Shown one piece after another: positions 1 through 7,941 of a DNA stretch of 64,000 nucleotides (position 1 is the stretch's first letter; each line of letters opens with the position of its first letter). Origin of the DNA: Exiguobacterium sp. (GTDB lineage: Bacteria; Bacillota; Bacilli; Exiguobacteriales; Exiguobacteriaceae); assembly GCF_020832205.1 (NCBI RefSeq), contig NZ_JAFIFD010000042.1:54659-118658 (forward strand), read 5' to 3'. The position numbers and the translations under genes are program-made. Below the pieces are notes generated by a model. The model saw nothing but the letters and a program-made list of their open reading frames with translations, was not told the DNA's origin and ran no database searches.

Positions 1-281
1 AATATTTGGTCTATGAAAAATATCGAGGGCTCATGCTGACGAATAAAGGGCAAAAAATTGGAAAACGACTTGTCGAGCGGCACGCGATGCTCGAGTCGTT
101 TCTGCGGCTCATCGGGGTGGATGAGGCTGACGTGTATGAAGATGTCGAGGGAATCGAACACCATTTGAGCTCGAACACGCTCGACTGTATGACCCGGTTC
201 GTGGAGTTTTTTGAGGACAAGCCCGAGTTGATGGAACAGTTCCATCAGTTTCAACAGATGAAGCGGACGCAAGACGAGTAA
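1..281 (+). CDS. mntR: MntR manganese-responsive regulator, 3' part
   Basis: This is the C-terminal two thirds of a DtxR/MntR-family repressor that senses Mn2+ and represses manganese uptake genes. The reading frame is open from the window edge, so the real start lies upstream; the TTG at position 6 is an internal Leu codon. The visible part begins in the wing of the winged helix (YEKYRG, then [12 protein letters not shown]) and runs through the dimerisation domain. Likely metal ligands are visible: the His in VERHAMLE and the Glu/His group in [10 protein letters not shown], matching H77, E99, E102 and H103 of B. subtilis MntR. The C-terminus QMKRTQDE gives normal family length. Confidence is high; only the missing 5' part is unknown. 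Confidence 0.93.
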   Translation, partial: YLVYEKYRGLMLTNKGQKIGKRLVERHAMLESFLRLIGVDEADVYEDVEGIEHHLSSNTLDCMTRFVEFFEDKPELMEQFHQFQQMKRTQDE

Positions 282-290
282 GGAACAGGT

Positions 291-322
291 GGCTCCGGTA
301 CGCGTATCGGAGCCGCTTTTTT
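291..322 (+). terminator. Rho-independent terminator of mntR
   Basis: A GGCTCCG/CGGAGCC stem (291-297 with 308-314) is followed by a T-run at 317-322, ten bases after the mntR stop codon. Confidence 0.85.
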
Positions 323-325
323 GTC

Positions 326-421
326 GGATACAACATCTAAAACCGAACAATAACTGTTGTATCTCGAAAGATGTGTGGTTTTTAACTGGATTTATGATAG
401 AATGGGGGCTGGATACAACAT
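326..421 (+). promoter_or_regulatory. Triple GATACAACA motif upstream of hpt
   Basis: GGATACAACAT occurs at 326-336 and again at 411-421, and its inverse TGTTGTATC lies at 355-363, so the first two copies form an inverted repeat with an arm of 9 bp. Between them and hpt lies AT-rich DNA with -10-like TATGAT (393-398) and TAGAAT (398-403) but no good -35. The arrangement could be an operator or an RNA hairpin with a competing third copy. No known regulator site was recognised. Confidence 0.4.
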
Positions 422-454
422 GGAGGGGGTGACGGCGAACAATCGCCGGAAAAC
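422..454 (+). promoter_or_regulatory. Ribosome binding site separated from start by a hairpin
   Basis: The only strong Shine-Dalgarno (GGAGGGGGTGA, 422-432) is 22 bases from the hpt ATG, too far for normal initiation. The gap holds a perfect hairpin, CGGCGA-ACAA-TCGCCG (433-448). When folded, the linear distance to the ATG becomes GAAAAC, six bases. No in-frame start exists nearer to the Shine-Dalgarno, so the hairpin probably sets the spacing. Confidence 0.6.
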
Positions 455-982
455 ATGGACATACACATTAAAGGAAAATTATTTGATGAGGTTCAAATCA
501 AACAACGAGTGAAAGAGCTTGCGGAGCAGATTGAACAGGACGCGAACGGAACACCGATCGTCCTCGTCGCCGTGTTGAAAGGATCGATGGTGTTCGCGGC
601 GGACTTGATGCGGCAAATGACGGGAAGTGTTCAACTCGACACCGTCGCCGCTTCGTCTTATGGGAAGAAGTCAGTCTCGAGCGGGAACGTTCAACTTCGG
701 AAAGACCTTGACCTCGACGTCGAAGGAAAGTACGTCGTCATCATTGAAGATATCATCGACACAGGGCAAACACTTAAATTTTTATGTCAGCATATGACGT
801 TGCACCAGCCTGGGGAGTTAAAAATTTGTACGTTGCTCGATAAGCCGGCCCGGCGTCTCGTGACGCTTGACGCCGATTATGTCGGTTTTGAGATTCCGGA
901 CGAGTTTGTGATCGGTTATGGAATCGATTACGCCGAGCAGTATCGGAACTTGCCATATATCGGATTCGTAGAGACGGATTGA
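455..982 (+). CDS. hpt: Hypoxanthine phosphoribosyltransferase
   Basis: Purine salvage enzyme that joins hypoxanthine (or guanine) to PRPP to give IMP (GMP) in the cytoplasm. The 175-aa length is typical of bacterial HPRT. The PRPP-binding signature VVIIEDIIDTGQ lies at about residues 94-105, with the acidic pair ED followed by DTG; LKGSMVFAADL near residue 41 is the other conserved phosphate-binding loop, and the C-terminal YGIDYAEQYRNLPYIG is the usual family end. In many Bacillota hpt lies between tilS and ftsH; here it stands alone between mntR and the yqhPQ pair, so it may be a second copy. Translation start is unusual because of the leader hairpin described separately. Confidence 0.93.
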   Translation: MDIHIKGKLFDEVQIKQRVKELAEQIEQDANGTPIVLVAVLKGSMVFAADLMRQMTGSVQLDTVAASSYGKKSVSSGNVQLRKDLDLDVEGKYVVIIEDIIDTGQTLKFLCQHMTLHQPGELKICTLLDKPARRLVTLDADYVGFEIPDEFVIGYGIDYAEQYRNLPYIGFVETD

Positions 983-990
983 ACAGGAAA

Positions 991-1020
991 AGAGGATGAC
1001 ACGGGCCCGTGTCATCCTCT
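991..1020. terminator. Bidirectional terminator, perfect 30-bp palindrome
   Basis: A 30-base perfect palindrome centred on GGGCCC sits between the convergent hpt and yqhP genes. Flanking A and T residues are modest, so it is probably a strong hairpin stop for both directions. Confidence 0.8.
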
Positions 1021-1022
1021 TG

Positions 1023-1433
1023 TTACATGTTCGCCTTCTTTTTCTTTTTGCCTTTTTTTCCTTCGATGACGGTGAGGCGAGGTGCGTCCGTCCGGTTCAA
1101 TGAAGAACGTTTCGAAAGTTTCGTCACGTTCGACCCCGGTTTGACCTTCGCTTTTTTCTTCGTGGCCGCTGACGGCTTCACTTTAGGGTCGTTTGGCCGT
1201 TGCATCCGTCTTTTCGAGGCTTGGGCCGTCTTTCGGTAGCGCACATCCTCAGCCGAGATTTTAGGCGCCATGAACACTTTGTAGATGACATAAAAGATTA
1301 ACCCGAAAATACCGATGAAAAGTAACTGTCTGAACAATCGGCCCGGTTCTGTCGCGAGCATGTGACCGACACCGATGAACCCTAAGATGAACACGATAAT
1401 CGCTGCGGTCGAACCGATTCTTTGTCTGATCAT
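1023..1433 (-). CDS. yqhP: SA1362/YqhP-family membrane protein
   Basis: Small membrane protein of 136 aa of unknown function. Two hydrophobic segments lie at about residues 8-26 and 35-55. The rest is a cytoplasmic tail very rich in Lys and Arg, ending in GKKGKKKKKANM, which looks suited to binding nucleic acid or acidic lipid. It follows yqhQ by 15 bases on the same strand, the same pairing as yqhQ-yqhP in B. subtilis, and shares its terminator with hpt. The ATG at 1433 is preceded by AGGAGGAAACGCC, which fixes the start. The family assignment rests on size, tail composition and synteny. Confidence 0.75.
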   Translation of the reverse strand: MIRQRIGSTAAIIVFILGFIGVGHMLATEPGRLFRQLLFIGIFGLIFYVIYKVFMAPKISAEDVRYRKTAQASKRRMQRPNDPKVKPSAATKKKAKVKPGSNVTKLSKRSSLNRTDAPRLTVIEGKKGKKKKKANM

Positions 1434-1448
1434 GGCGTTTCCTCCTCT

Positions 1449-2390
1449 TTAACCCTCTCTGTTGACGGCCGGTTGCAAAGTCTCGGCCCGTTCCCACGTC
1501 TCGAACGCTTCGATGGCGACACGGATCTGCTCGTCGTTCGGCTCACGCGTCGTCAAAAGCTGGAGCGAGAGCCCGGGTTTGCCGAGGGCAGATAAATAAC
1601 GATGGTCACGGAAGCGGTTCGTAAATTGAAGTACTTCAAACGAGATCCCGATCACGACCGGTAACAATGCGATACGGCTGACGAGTCGAACCCATAGCGG
1701 GTCGATCGGGACGATCATATACACGCCGATGCCGACGAATACGGTGAACAAGATGAAACTCGAGCCACAACGGTAATGCAACCGCGAGCTGGCCCGAACG
1801 TTCTCGACCGTGATCGGACGACCAGACTCGTAACAGTTGATCACTTTATGCTCGGCGCCATGGTATTGAAACACTCGTTTGATTAAAGGCGTCAACGAGA
1901 TCAAATACAAATAGCTGAGCAGTAATACTAATTTTATTCCCCCTTCAAGGAGGTTTTGAATCACATGTCCGGATAATGCCGGCACGTTTTGAAACATGGC
2001 GGCCAAAAGAGCCGGTGTGACGTTGAAGATCAGCTTTCCGAACACGTAAGAGATGACGCCGACGATGGCGATCATGAGCACCATGAACATGTTTTGTTTT
2101 TGTTCCGGTTTCTCGACTACATCTTCACTCGGGTCGACGTCATAACGGTCGCTCGCGAACGTCATATGGGCCGATCCGTTCTTTAACGATTCGTACAGTG
2201 CGACGATCCCGCGCAAGAACGGGACTTTTTTAAGGGATTGGACCCACGGGACGAGGATGCGGGGTTGGTTGAACGTTTCAATCGACCCGTCTTTGCGTCG
2301 AATCGCCGATGCGCTCTCGGTCCGCCCTTGAAACATCACCCCTTCGACGAGCGCTTGCCCGCCGACGGGGGTGGATGGTTTAGTTGTCAT
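1449..2390 (-). CDS. yqhQ: DUF1385 membrane protein YqhQ
   Basis: Conserved membrane protein of 313 aa of unknown biochemical role. The N-terminus carries the family signature GGQALVEGVMFQGR (about residues 9-22), followed by hydrophobic segments at about 100-132, 140-170, 205-230 and 232-255, and the conserved YHGAEHKVINCYE (about 176-188), whose His and Glu residues suggest metal binding. It is divergent from aroQ and cotranscribed with yqhP. Start at ATG 2390 is supported by GAGGAAAACGT just upstream. Assignment to the family is firm; function is open. Confidence 0.85.
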   Translation of the reverse strand: MTTKPSTPVGGQALVEGVMFQGRTESASAIRRKDGSIETFNQPRILVPWVQSLKKVPFLRGIVALYESLKNGSAHMTFASDRYDVDPSEDVVEKPEQKQNMFMVLMIAIVGVISYVFGKLIFNVTPALLAAMFQNVPALSGHVIQNLLEGGIKLVLLLSYLYLISLTPLIKRVFQYHGAEHKVINCYESGRPITVENVRASSRLHYRCGSSFILFTVFVGIGVYMIVPIDPLWVRLVSRIALLPVVIGISFEVLQFTNRFRDHRYLSALGKPGLSLQLLTTREPNDEQIRVAIEAFETWERAETLQPAVNREG

Positions 2391-2469
2391 ACGTTTTCCT
2401 CGATTCTACCAGTAGTATAGTTGAATTATACCGTGATTCGGGAGAAAAACGAAACCTCAGGCGACACGA

Positions 2470-2499
2470 TTCACGCGCTCTACATAAATTTGTTACAAT
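2470..2499 (+). promoter_or_regulatory. Candidate sigma-A promoter of aroQ
   Basis: TTCACG (2470-2475) and TACAAT (2494-2499) are 18 bases apart. The -10 is extended by TGT, and the aroQ start is 30 bases downstream. Confidence 0.5.
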
Positions 2500-2529
2500 A
2501 GAAGCGACTTGACGAAGGGGGAATGAAGG

Positions 2530-2967
2530 TTGCGTATTCTTGTATTGAACGGACCGAACTTGAATTTGCTCGGATTACGGGAGCCGGACGTGTATGGAAA
2601 CGTGTCGCTAAAAGGGCTGGCGAGCACGTTGTTGCTTGCGGCGCCGGAAGAAGTGGAGCTCACGTTCATCCAATCAAACCATGAAGGTGAGTTGATCGAT
2701 GCGTTGCACGATGCGTTCGATTATGAAGGCGTCATCTTCAATGCCGGTGCCTACACGCACACGTCGATCGCGCTTCGTGACGCGATCGCGGCCATCACCG
2801 CCCCTGTCGTCGAAGTACATATCTCGAACGTGCACGCGCGTGAGCCGTTCCGTCATGAATCTATTCTTGCCGGCGTCTGTCTCGGCGTCATCAGCGGGTT
2901 TGGCTTGACGAGTTATACGCTTGCGCTCCAGGCACTGATCGAACATTGGAGGAATCGACATGATTGA
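2530..2967 (+). CDS. aroQ: 3-dehydroquinate dehydratase, type II
   Basis: Third enzyme of the shikimate pathway, converting 3-dehydroquinate to 3-dehydroshikimate. At 145 aa it has the size of the dodecameric type II enzyme. Signature motifs are LNGPNLNLLG (residues 6-15), the active-site Arg17 and Tyr22 in LREPDVYGN, NAGAYTHTS (about 72-80) and HISNVHAREPFR (about 98-109). The start is TTG at 2530; GGGGGAAT lies about 10 bases upstream and no in-frame ATG fits better. It overlaps the next gene by 8 bases, so it forms an operon with the peptidase and probably efp. Confidence 0.94.
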   Translation: MRILVLNGPNLNLLGLREPDVYGNVSLKGLASTLLLAAPEEVELTFIQSNHEGELIDALHDAFDYEGVIFNAGAYTHTSIALRDAIAAITAPVVEVHISNVHAREPFRHESILAGVCLGVISGFGLTSYTLALQALIEHWRNRHD

Positions 2968-4030
2968 ACGCGTCAGTAAGTTACAACATGCACTAGCAGC
3001 TAACGGGATCGACGGACTTCTCGTGACGAAACGGGAGAACATCCGCTATTTATCTGGCTTTACTGGATCGAGCGGTGTCGTACTCATCACGGCCGAGACG
3101 GCGAGCTTCATTACCGATTTCCGCTACACCGAGCAAGCGGCGAGCCAAGTGAAAGGCTATACAATCGTCGAGCTTGACACGTCGCTCGTCAAATCGGTGG
3201 GTGACATCGTGACACGTGAAGCGGTGAAGCGCCTCGGGATCGAACAAGACGACATGACCGTCGGCCTATATCGCACGTATGAAAAAGAAGTGACGGCCGA
3301 ACTCGTCGAGACGTCGGGAATCGTTGAAAAGCTACGCTTGATTAAGGATGAGGCAGAGCTTAAGATAATGAAGGAAGCTGCGGCGATTGCTGATGCGGCT
3401 TTCGAACATATCCAAACGTTCATCCGTCCGGGCCGTACCGAGAAAGAAGTCGCGAACGAACTCGAGATGTTCATGCGCGCTCAAGGGGCAGACTCGTCTT
3501 CGTTCGATATGATCGTCGCCTCGGGATGGCGTTCGGCACTTCCGCACGGCGTGGCCAGTGAGAAAGTAATCGAAGCGGGAGAGCTCGTGACGCTCGACTT
3601 CGGAGCATACTATAAAGGATACTGCTCAGATATTACGCGCACGCTCGCGATCGGACCGATCTCTGACGAGTTGCAAAACATTTACGATACGGTGCTCCGG
3701 GCCCAACTCGCCGGTGTAGCCGGCACGAAGGCCGGTATTTCAGGTATCGAGGCGGACGCGTTGACGCGTGACGTCATCAAAGAAGCCGGATACGGTGAAT
3801 ACTTCGGACACTCGACCGGACATGGACTCGGCATGGAAGTCCATGAGGCGCCAGGACTCTCATTCCGCTCCGAGACGATTTTGGAACCAGGTATGGTCGT
3901 CACGATCGAGCCGGGTATCTACATCGCCGGTGTCGGCGGTTGCCGCATCGAGGATGACGTCGTGATCACAGAAGACGGATGTGTTCGTCTCACGCAATCG
4001 CCAAAAGAGTTAATCACGATCGAGGCATAA
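2960..4030 (+). CDS. Xaa-Pro dipeptidase/aminopeptidase, M24 family
   Basis: Cytoplasmic metallopeptidase (YqhT/PapA type) that removes residues N-terminal to proline. The 356-aa protein has the two-domain pita-bread layout: creatinase-like N-domain (about 1-130) and catalytic domain (about 135-350). The five metal ligands are visible: two Asp in TLDFGAYYKGYCSDITRT, His in GHSTGHGLGM, Glu in TIEPGIY and Glu in GGCRIEDDV. GGAGG at 2949 fixes the ATG at 2960. It lies directly before efp, a common arrangement that fits the importance of polyproline handling for both products. Confidence 0.9.
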   Translation: MIERVSKLQHALAANGIDGLLVTKRENIRYLSGFTGSSGVVLITAETASFITDFRYTEQAASQVKGYTIVELDTSLVKSVGDIVTREAVKRLGIEQDDMTVGLYRTYEKEVTAELVETSGIVEKLRLIKDEAELKIMKEAAAIADAAFEHIQTFIRPGRTEKEVANELEMFMRAQGADSSSFDMIVASGWRSALPHGVASEKVIEAGELVTLDFGAYYKGYCSDITRTLAIGPISDELQNIYDTVLRAQLAGVAGTKAGISGIEADALTRDVIKEAGYGEYFGHSTGHGLGMEVHEAPGLSFRSETILEPGMVVTIEPGIYIAGVGGCRIEDDVVITEDGCVRLTQSPKELITIEA

Positions 4031-4059
4031 GTCTCGTCTGAAACTAGGAGGAAATCAAT

Positions 4060-4626
4060 ATGGTATCAGTTAACGATTTAAAAACAGGTTTAACGGTGAA
4101 GACGTCGGACGGATCGATTTGGCAAGTTATCGAGTTCCAACACGTCAAACCAGGTAAGGGCGCTGCGTTCGTCCGGACGAAGATGCGCAACTTGCGCACG
4201 GGTGCTATCCAGGAGACGACGTTCCGCGGCGGCGAACGCATCGAGCGTGCCCATATCGAACGTAAACGGATGCAGTACTTGTATCCGATGGGGGACACGT
4301 ACGTGTTCATGGACAACGAGTCGTACGAGCAACTCGAATTGACGAGCGAACAAGTGAAAGCGGCTCTCCCTTACATGCTTGAGAACATGGAAGTGAGCAT
4401 CGCAGATTACAACGGCGAGATTCTCGGAATCGAACTTCCGACGACGGTCGTCTTAACAATCGTGGAAGCCGACCCTGGCGTCAAAGGGGACACGGCTTCG
4501 AACGTGAAGAAGAACGCGACAGTCGAAACGGGACATATCATTCAAGTCCCACTCTTCATCGAGCCAGGTGAAAAAGTCACGGTCGACACACGTACAGGTG
4601 AGTTCACGGGACGTTATAACGGGTAA
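4060..4626 (+). CDS. efp: Translation elongation factor P
   Basis: EF-P enters stalled ribosomes and promotes peptide bond formation at polyproline stretches. The 188-aa protein has the KOW-like N-domain and two OB domains; [16 protein letters not shown] (about residues 147-162) and [11 protein letters not shown] are the conserved C-terminal signature. The loop lysine that is modified in many bacteria is present in [10 protein letters not shown], at residue 33, one later than in B. subtilis because of one extra residue in TSDGSIW. AGGAGG precedes the ATG. A strong terminator follows at once, separating efp from accBC. Confidence 0.96.
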   Translation: MVSVNDLKTGLTVKTSDGSIWQVIEFQHVKPGKGAAFVRTKMRNLRTGAIQETTFRGGERIERAHIERKRMQYLYPMGDTYVFMDNESYEQLELTSEQVKAALPYMLENMEVSIADYNGEILGIELPTTVVLTIVEADPGVKGDTASNVKKNATVETGHIIQVPLFIEPGEKVTVDTRTGEFTGRYNG

Positions 4627-4631
4627 TATCG

Positions 4632-4666
4632 AGAGTGTCCATTCTGCGGAATGGGCACTCTTTTTT
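4632..4666 (+). terminator. Terminator after efp
   Basis: Stem AGAGTGTCCATTC (4632-4644) with GAATGGGCACTCT (4649-4661), one G-U pair, tight loop, then six T. It isolates efp from accBC. Confidence 0.88.
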
Positions 4667-4670
4667 GTCG

Positions 4671-4699
4671 TTGCATTCACTGGTCTGACCAGTTATAGT
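4671..4699 (+). promoter_or_regulatory. accBC promoter with palindrome filling the spacer
   Basis: TTGCAT (4671-4676) and TATAGT (4694-4699) are separated by exactly 17 bases. Fifteen of these are the perfect inverted repeat ACTGGTC-T-GACCAGT (4679-4693). A protein bound there would block RNA polymerase. The TGGTC-n-GACCA core fits GntR/FadR-subfamily sites, but the actual regulator is not identifiable from this window. Confidence 0.65.
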
Positions 4700-4708
4700 A
4701 GAGTAGAG

Positions 4709-4727
4709 ATTAGTACCAGGTATAAAC
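4709..4727 (+). promoter_or_regulatory. FapR-like operator upstream of accB
   Basis: ATTAGTACCAGGTATAAAC closely matches the FapR operator (TTAGTACCTGGTACTAA type): the left half and centre agree and the right half is slightly degenerate. It lies 10 bases after the -10 box, in the transcribed leader, 13 bases before the accB start. FapR is the malonyl-CoA-sensing repressor of lipid synthesis, so control of acetyl-CoA carboxylase by it would be logical. Confidence 0.6.
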
Positions 4728-4740
4728 AGGGGGTATATTC

Positions 4741-5193
4741 ATGCAAATCGATCACATTAAAGAGCTGATGGAACTGCTCGACCAGACGTCAATCCACGAG
4801 ATGGAGCTCGAGACGTCCGAGTTCAAGTTATCATTGAAAAAAGAGGCGGCCCCGCAAGTCGTCCAGGCGACTGCACCGCTCGCACCGGTAAACCCGATCT
4901 CGGCTCCGACGCCGATTGCAGCACCGGACGAAGAGGCGGCTGTCACGCCGGCCAACGATTATCGGACGATCACATCGCCGATGGTCGGCACGTTTTATTC
5001 ACGTCCTGCGCCTGACAAAGAAGCGTTCGTCAAAGTCGGAGACCGGGTCGAGGCCGGTCAAGTCGTCTGTATTTTAGAGGCGATGAAACTGTTTAACGAC
5101 GTCGAAGCGGAAATCGGCGGGGAAATCGTCGAGATGCTCGTGGCCGATGGTGACTTGGTCGAATATGGGCAAGCGCTCTTCAGCGTGAAGTGA
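4741..5193 (+). CDS. accB: Acetyl-CoA carboxylase biotin carboxyl carrier protein
   Basis: BCCP carries carboxybiotin between biotin carboxylase and carboxyltransferase for malonyl-CoA formation, the first step of fatty acid synthesis. The 150-aa protein has an N-terminal helical region (1-40), an Ala/Pro-rich flexible linker (about 40-75) and a biotinyl domain (about 78-150). The biotinylated Lys lies in LEAMKLFND (about residues 113-121). accC starts eight bases after its stop. CAGGGGGTATATTC precedes the ATG. Its own promoter, palindrome and FapR-like box are described separately. Confidence 0.95.
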   Translation: MQIDHIKELMELLDQTSIHEMELETSEFKLSLKKEAAPQVVQATAPLAPVNPISAPTPIAAPDEEAAVTPANDYRTITSPMVGTFYSRPAPDKEAFVKVGDRVEAGQVVCILEAMKLFNDVEAEIGGEIVEMLVADGDLVEYGQALFSVK

Positions 5194-5200
5194 GGTCGGC

Positions 5201-6544
5201 ATGAAACTACTAATAGCAAACCGCGGGGAAATCGCGGTACGAATCATCCGTGCGGCTAAAGAACTGAACATCCCGACCGTCGCCGTCTTCTCCGAGGCTG
5301 ACCGGGAAGCGCTCCATGTCAAGCTCGCCGACGAGGCGTACTGCATCGGTCCGAATCCGTCAAAAGACTCGTATTTGAACATTCCGAACATTTTGTCGGT
5401 CGCATGCGCGGTCGATGCGACGATGATTCATCCGGGATATGGCTTTTTGGCGGAAAATGCCGAGTTCGCCGAGATGAGCGAGGCGTGCGGCATCCAGTTC
5501 GTCGGACCGAGCAGTTACGCGATTCGGAAGATGGGCATCAAGGATGAGGCGAAGCGGACGATGATCGAGTCAGGTGTCCCGGTTGTTCCCGGATCGAGTG
5601 GCGTCGTCACAGATGGGGAAGCGATCGAGCTCGCCCGTGAAATCGGCTATCCGGTCATCATCAAAGCGACGGCGGGCGGCGGCGGGCGCGGCATCCGTGT
5701 CGCGTTCGATGAAGAGGAACTCATCAAAGGACTCGTTGCCACACGTAAAGAAGCGAAGCAAGCGTTCGGAAACGGGGACGTCTATTTAGAGAAATATATC
5801 GAATCGTTCCGCCACGTCGAAGTGCAAGTGCTCGCTGACCAGTACGGCAACGTCATCCATCTCGGAGAGCGCGACTGCACGATTCAACGTCGGATGCAAA
5901 AACTCGTGGAAGAAGCGCCGTCCCCGGCGATCGATGAGACGACGCGTCGGGCGATGGGAGATGCGGCCGTGAAAGCGGCGAAAGCGATCCAATATTCGGG
6001 CGCGGGGACGATCGAGTTCATCTACGTCCCTGAAGTGAACGAGTTTTATTTCATGGAGATGAACACGCGTATCCAAGTCGAACATCCGGTCACCGAGATG
6101 ATCACCGGCTTCGACCTCGTCCAAGCCCAGCTCGAAGTCGCGCTCGGTCATCCGCTCGCGATCTCGCAAGACGATATCGTCTTCTCGGGTCATTCGATCG
6201 AATGTCGCATCAATGCGGAAGACCCGTTCGCAGACTTCCGGCCGATGGCAGGAAGAATCGACCAGTATATCGTTCCGGGTGGGATGGGCGTGCGCGTCGA
6301 CAGCGGGCTCTATGCCGGAGCGGTCATTCCGCCGTTTTATGATTCGATGGTCGCGAAGCTGATCGTTCACGCTCCGACGCGAGAGGAAGCGATTGCGAAG
6401 ATGCTTCGCGCGCTCGACGAGTTCACGGTGTCAGGGATCCATACGACGATTCCGTTCCATCAACAAGTCATGGCGCACGAGCGCTTCCGGACAGGTACGT
6501 TCGACACGAAATTTGTCGAAAAAGAAATGACGCTCTCCAAATGA
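5201..6544 (+). CDS. accC: Acetyl-CoA carboxylase biotin carboxylase subunit
   Basis: ATP-dependent carboxylation of the biotin on AccB with bicarbonate. The 447-aa length is standard. The order is N-terminal domain beginning [19 protein letters not shown]-grasp domain with the glycine-rich loop GGGGRGIR (about 164-171), catalytic region [14 protein letters not shown] (about 287-300) and a C-terminal domain ending in the residue group around FDTKFV. AGGTCGGC lies upstream of the ATG. A terminator follows, so accB and accC form a two-gene operon. Confidence 0.97.
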   Translation: MKLLIANRGEIAVRIIRAAKELNIPTVAVFSEADREALHVKLADEAYCIGPNPSKDSYLNIPNILSVACAVDATMIHPGYGFLAENAEFAEMSEACGIQFVGPSSYAIRKMGIKDEAKRTMIESGVPVVPGSSGVVTDGEAIELAREIGYPVIIKATAGGGGRGIRVAFDEEELIKGLVATRKEAKQAFGNGDVYLEKYIESFRHVEVQVLADQYGNVIHLGERDCTIQRRMQKLVEEAPSPAIDETTRRAMGDAAVKAAKAIQYSGAGTIEFIYVPEVNEFYFMEMNTRIQVEHPVTEMITGFDLVQAQLEVALGHPLAISQDDIVFSGHSIECRINAEDPFADFRPMAGRIDQYIVPGGMGVRVDSGLYAGAVIPPFYDSMVAKLIVHAPTREEAIAKMLRALDEFTVSGIHTTIPFHQQVMAHERFRTGTFDTKFVEKEMTLSK

Positions 6545-6549
6545 CAACG

Positions 6550-6590
6550 ACCAGGAAGCCCGAACATTATTTCGGGTTTCCTGGTTTTTT
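6550..6590 (+). terminator. Terminator after accC
   Basis: Stem ACCAGGAAGCCCGAA (6550-6564) with TTCGGGTTTCCTGGT (6571-6585), containing one G-T pair, followed by T residues to 6590. Confidence 0.88.
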
Positions 6591-6617
6591 GTACTGAATT
6601 TATGAGTGCTTTATGCT
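6589..6617 (+). promoter_or_regulatory. Candidate promoter of nusB
   Basis: TTGTAC (6589-6594) and TATGCT (6612-6617) are 17 bases apart, 40 bases before nusB. The match is moderate and the -35 overlaps the T-run of the accC terminator. Confidence 0.4.
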
Positions 6618-6657
6618 AAACTATCACAATGAAAGCAAGCAAAAGGAGAGTATCTGA

Positions 6658-7041
6658 ATGAAACGTCATGAAGCACGAGAGAAAGCGATTCAAACGCTTT
6701 TTCAAATCGAAGTATCAAACCTTGAGGTAGAGGACGCGATCGAGTTCGCCCTCGACGGTACGGAATCTGATCCATTTTATGAGCAACTCGTCACGGAGAC
6801 GCTTGAGAAAAAAGATGAGATCGACGCACTGCTCATCGAAAACTTGAAAAACTGGCGCCTCGACCGGCTCGGAAACGTCGAGCGGACGATTCTCCGTATG
6901 GCGACGTACGAGTTGCTCTATGTCGAGACAATCCCTGAAAGTGTCACGATCAACGAGGCGGTTGAACTCGCGAAGTCGTTCGCTGACGAAGAAGCGGCGA
7001 AGCTCGTCAACGGCGTACTCGGCAATATCATCAAAGCGTAA
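6658..7041 (+). CDS. nusB: Transcription antitermination factor NusB
   Basis: NusB with NusE binds boxA RNA and supports antitermination on rRNA operons. The 127-aa all-helical protein shows family signatures: start MKRHEAREKAIQTLFQIE, then LLIENLKNWRLDRLGNVERTIL split over helices 4-5, and the C-terminal YVETIPESVTINEAVELAKSF and KLVNGVLGNI. AAAGGAGAG precedes the ATG. In B. subtilis an Asp23-family gene (yqhY) lies between accC and nusB; here only a terminator and promoter occupy that gap. Confidence 0.94.
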   Translation: MKRHEAREKAIQTLFQIEVSNLEVEDAIEFALDGTESDPFYEQLVTETLEKKDEIDALLIENLKNWRLDRLGNVERTILRMATYELLYVETIPESVTINEAVELAKSFADEEAAKLVNGVLGNIIKA

Positions 7042-7104
7042 ACGAACAGAGAGAAGACACCACACCAACTACAGAGAAACCTAACATAACGGGGGATGAG
7101 AGAG

Positions 7105-7941
7105 ATGGCAGTAGTGATCGACGGGAAACAAATCGCAACATCGTATCGGCAAACGTTGAAAGAACGGGTAGCGGAACTTCGGGCTAAAGGAATCGTCCCG
7201 AAATTGAAAGTCGTGTTAATCGGGGACGACCCGGCCAGTCATAGTTATGTCCGTGGCAAAGAGCGGGCGGCGGCCGAAATCGGCATTGATTCTCAAGTGC
7301 TTCGTTTCGACGAGACGGTCACGGAGCGTGAAATTCTCGCCTTGATCGATTCAATGAACGAAGACGACGACCTGCACGGGATTCTCGTGCAACTGCCGCT
7401 GCCGAAACATATCGATGAGAACCGCGTCATCATGCGCATTTCTCCTGAGAAAGACGTCGACGGGTTCCACCCGGAGAACGTCGGGAAGATGATGCTCGGT
7501 CTCGAGACGTTACTGCCTTGCACGCCGCACGGGATTCTTCATCTCGCGAAACTGCAGACAGACCTCGTCGGGAAGCACGTCGTCGTCGTTGGCCGCAGCC
7601 AAATCGTCGGTAAGCCGGTCGGGATGCTGTTTTTGAACGAGTCGGCGACCGTCACGTATTGTCATTCGAAGACGGTCGACCTCGGGGCGATGACCCGTCA
7701 AGCCGATATTTTGATCGTCGCGGTCGGACGGGCCGGTCTCGTCACAAAAGACATGGTCAAACCGGGCGCCATCGTCATCGATGTCGGGGTCAATCGCGTC
7801 GATAACCGTCTCGTCGGAGATGTGGATTATGAACATGTCAAAGACGTGGCCGGGGCCATCACGCCTGTTCCGGGCGGTGTCGGTCCGATGACGATCACGA
7901 TGCTCATGCACAATACGGTCGAGGTCGCGTCGCGTGGCTAA
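7105..7941 (+). CDS. folD: Methylenetetrahydrofolate dehydrogenase/cyclohydrolase
   Basis: Bifunctional one-carbon enzyme that oxidises 5,10-methylene-THF with NADP+ and hydrolyses the methenyl product to 10-formyl-THF. The protein is 278 aa from ATG 7105; this start is preferred over the ATG at 7096 because GGGGG (7091-7095) would be abutting the latter. Motifs: SYVRGKERAAAEIGI with the catalytic Lys, LVQLPLPKHI, PCTPHG, the NADP loop VVGRSQIVGKPVGMLF and PVPGGVGPMTITML near the end. It overlaps xseA by 8 bases. Confidence 0.95.
   Translation: MAVVIDGKQIATSYRQTLKERVAELRAKGIVPKLKVVLIGDDPASHSYVRGKERAAAEIGIDSQVLRFDETVTEREILALIDSMNEDDDLHGILVQLPLPKHIDENRVIMRISPEKDVDGFHPENVGKMMLGLETLLPCTPHGILHLAKLQTDLVGKHVVVVGRSQIVGKPVGMLFLNESATVTYCHSKTVDLGAMTRQADILIVAVGRAGLVTKDMVKPGAIVIDVGVNRVDNRLVGDVDYEHVKDVAGAITPVPGGVGPMTITMLMHNTVEVASRG

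Noticed and set aside
323..454. Purine riboswitch in the hpt leader
   Set aside because: The conserved purine-aptamer core and three-way junction sequences are absent; only short inverted repeats are present.
5786..6370. A 194-codon minus-strand ORF opposite accC
   Set aside because: It is a shadow frame caused by codon bias in accC: Asp/Arg-rich, no ribosome binding site. The same applies to long minus-strand frames opposite dxs (10752-11414, 11392-11943), spo0A (15659-16138) and lpdV (22298-23011, 22875-23489).
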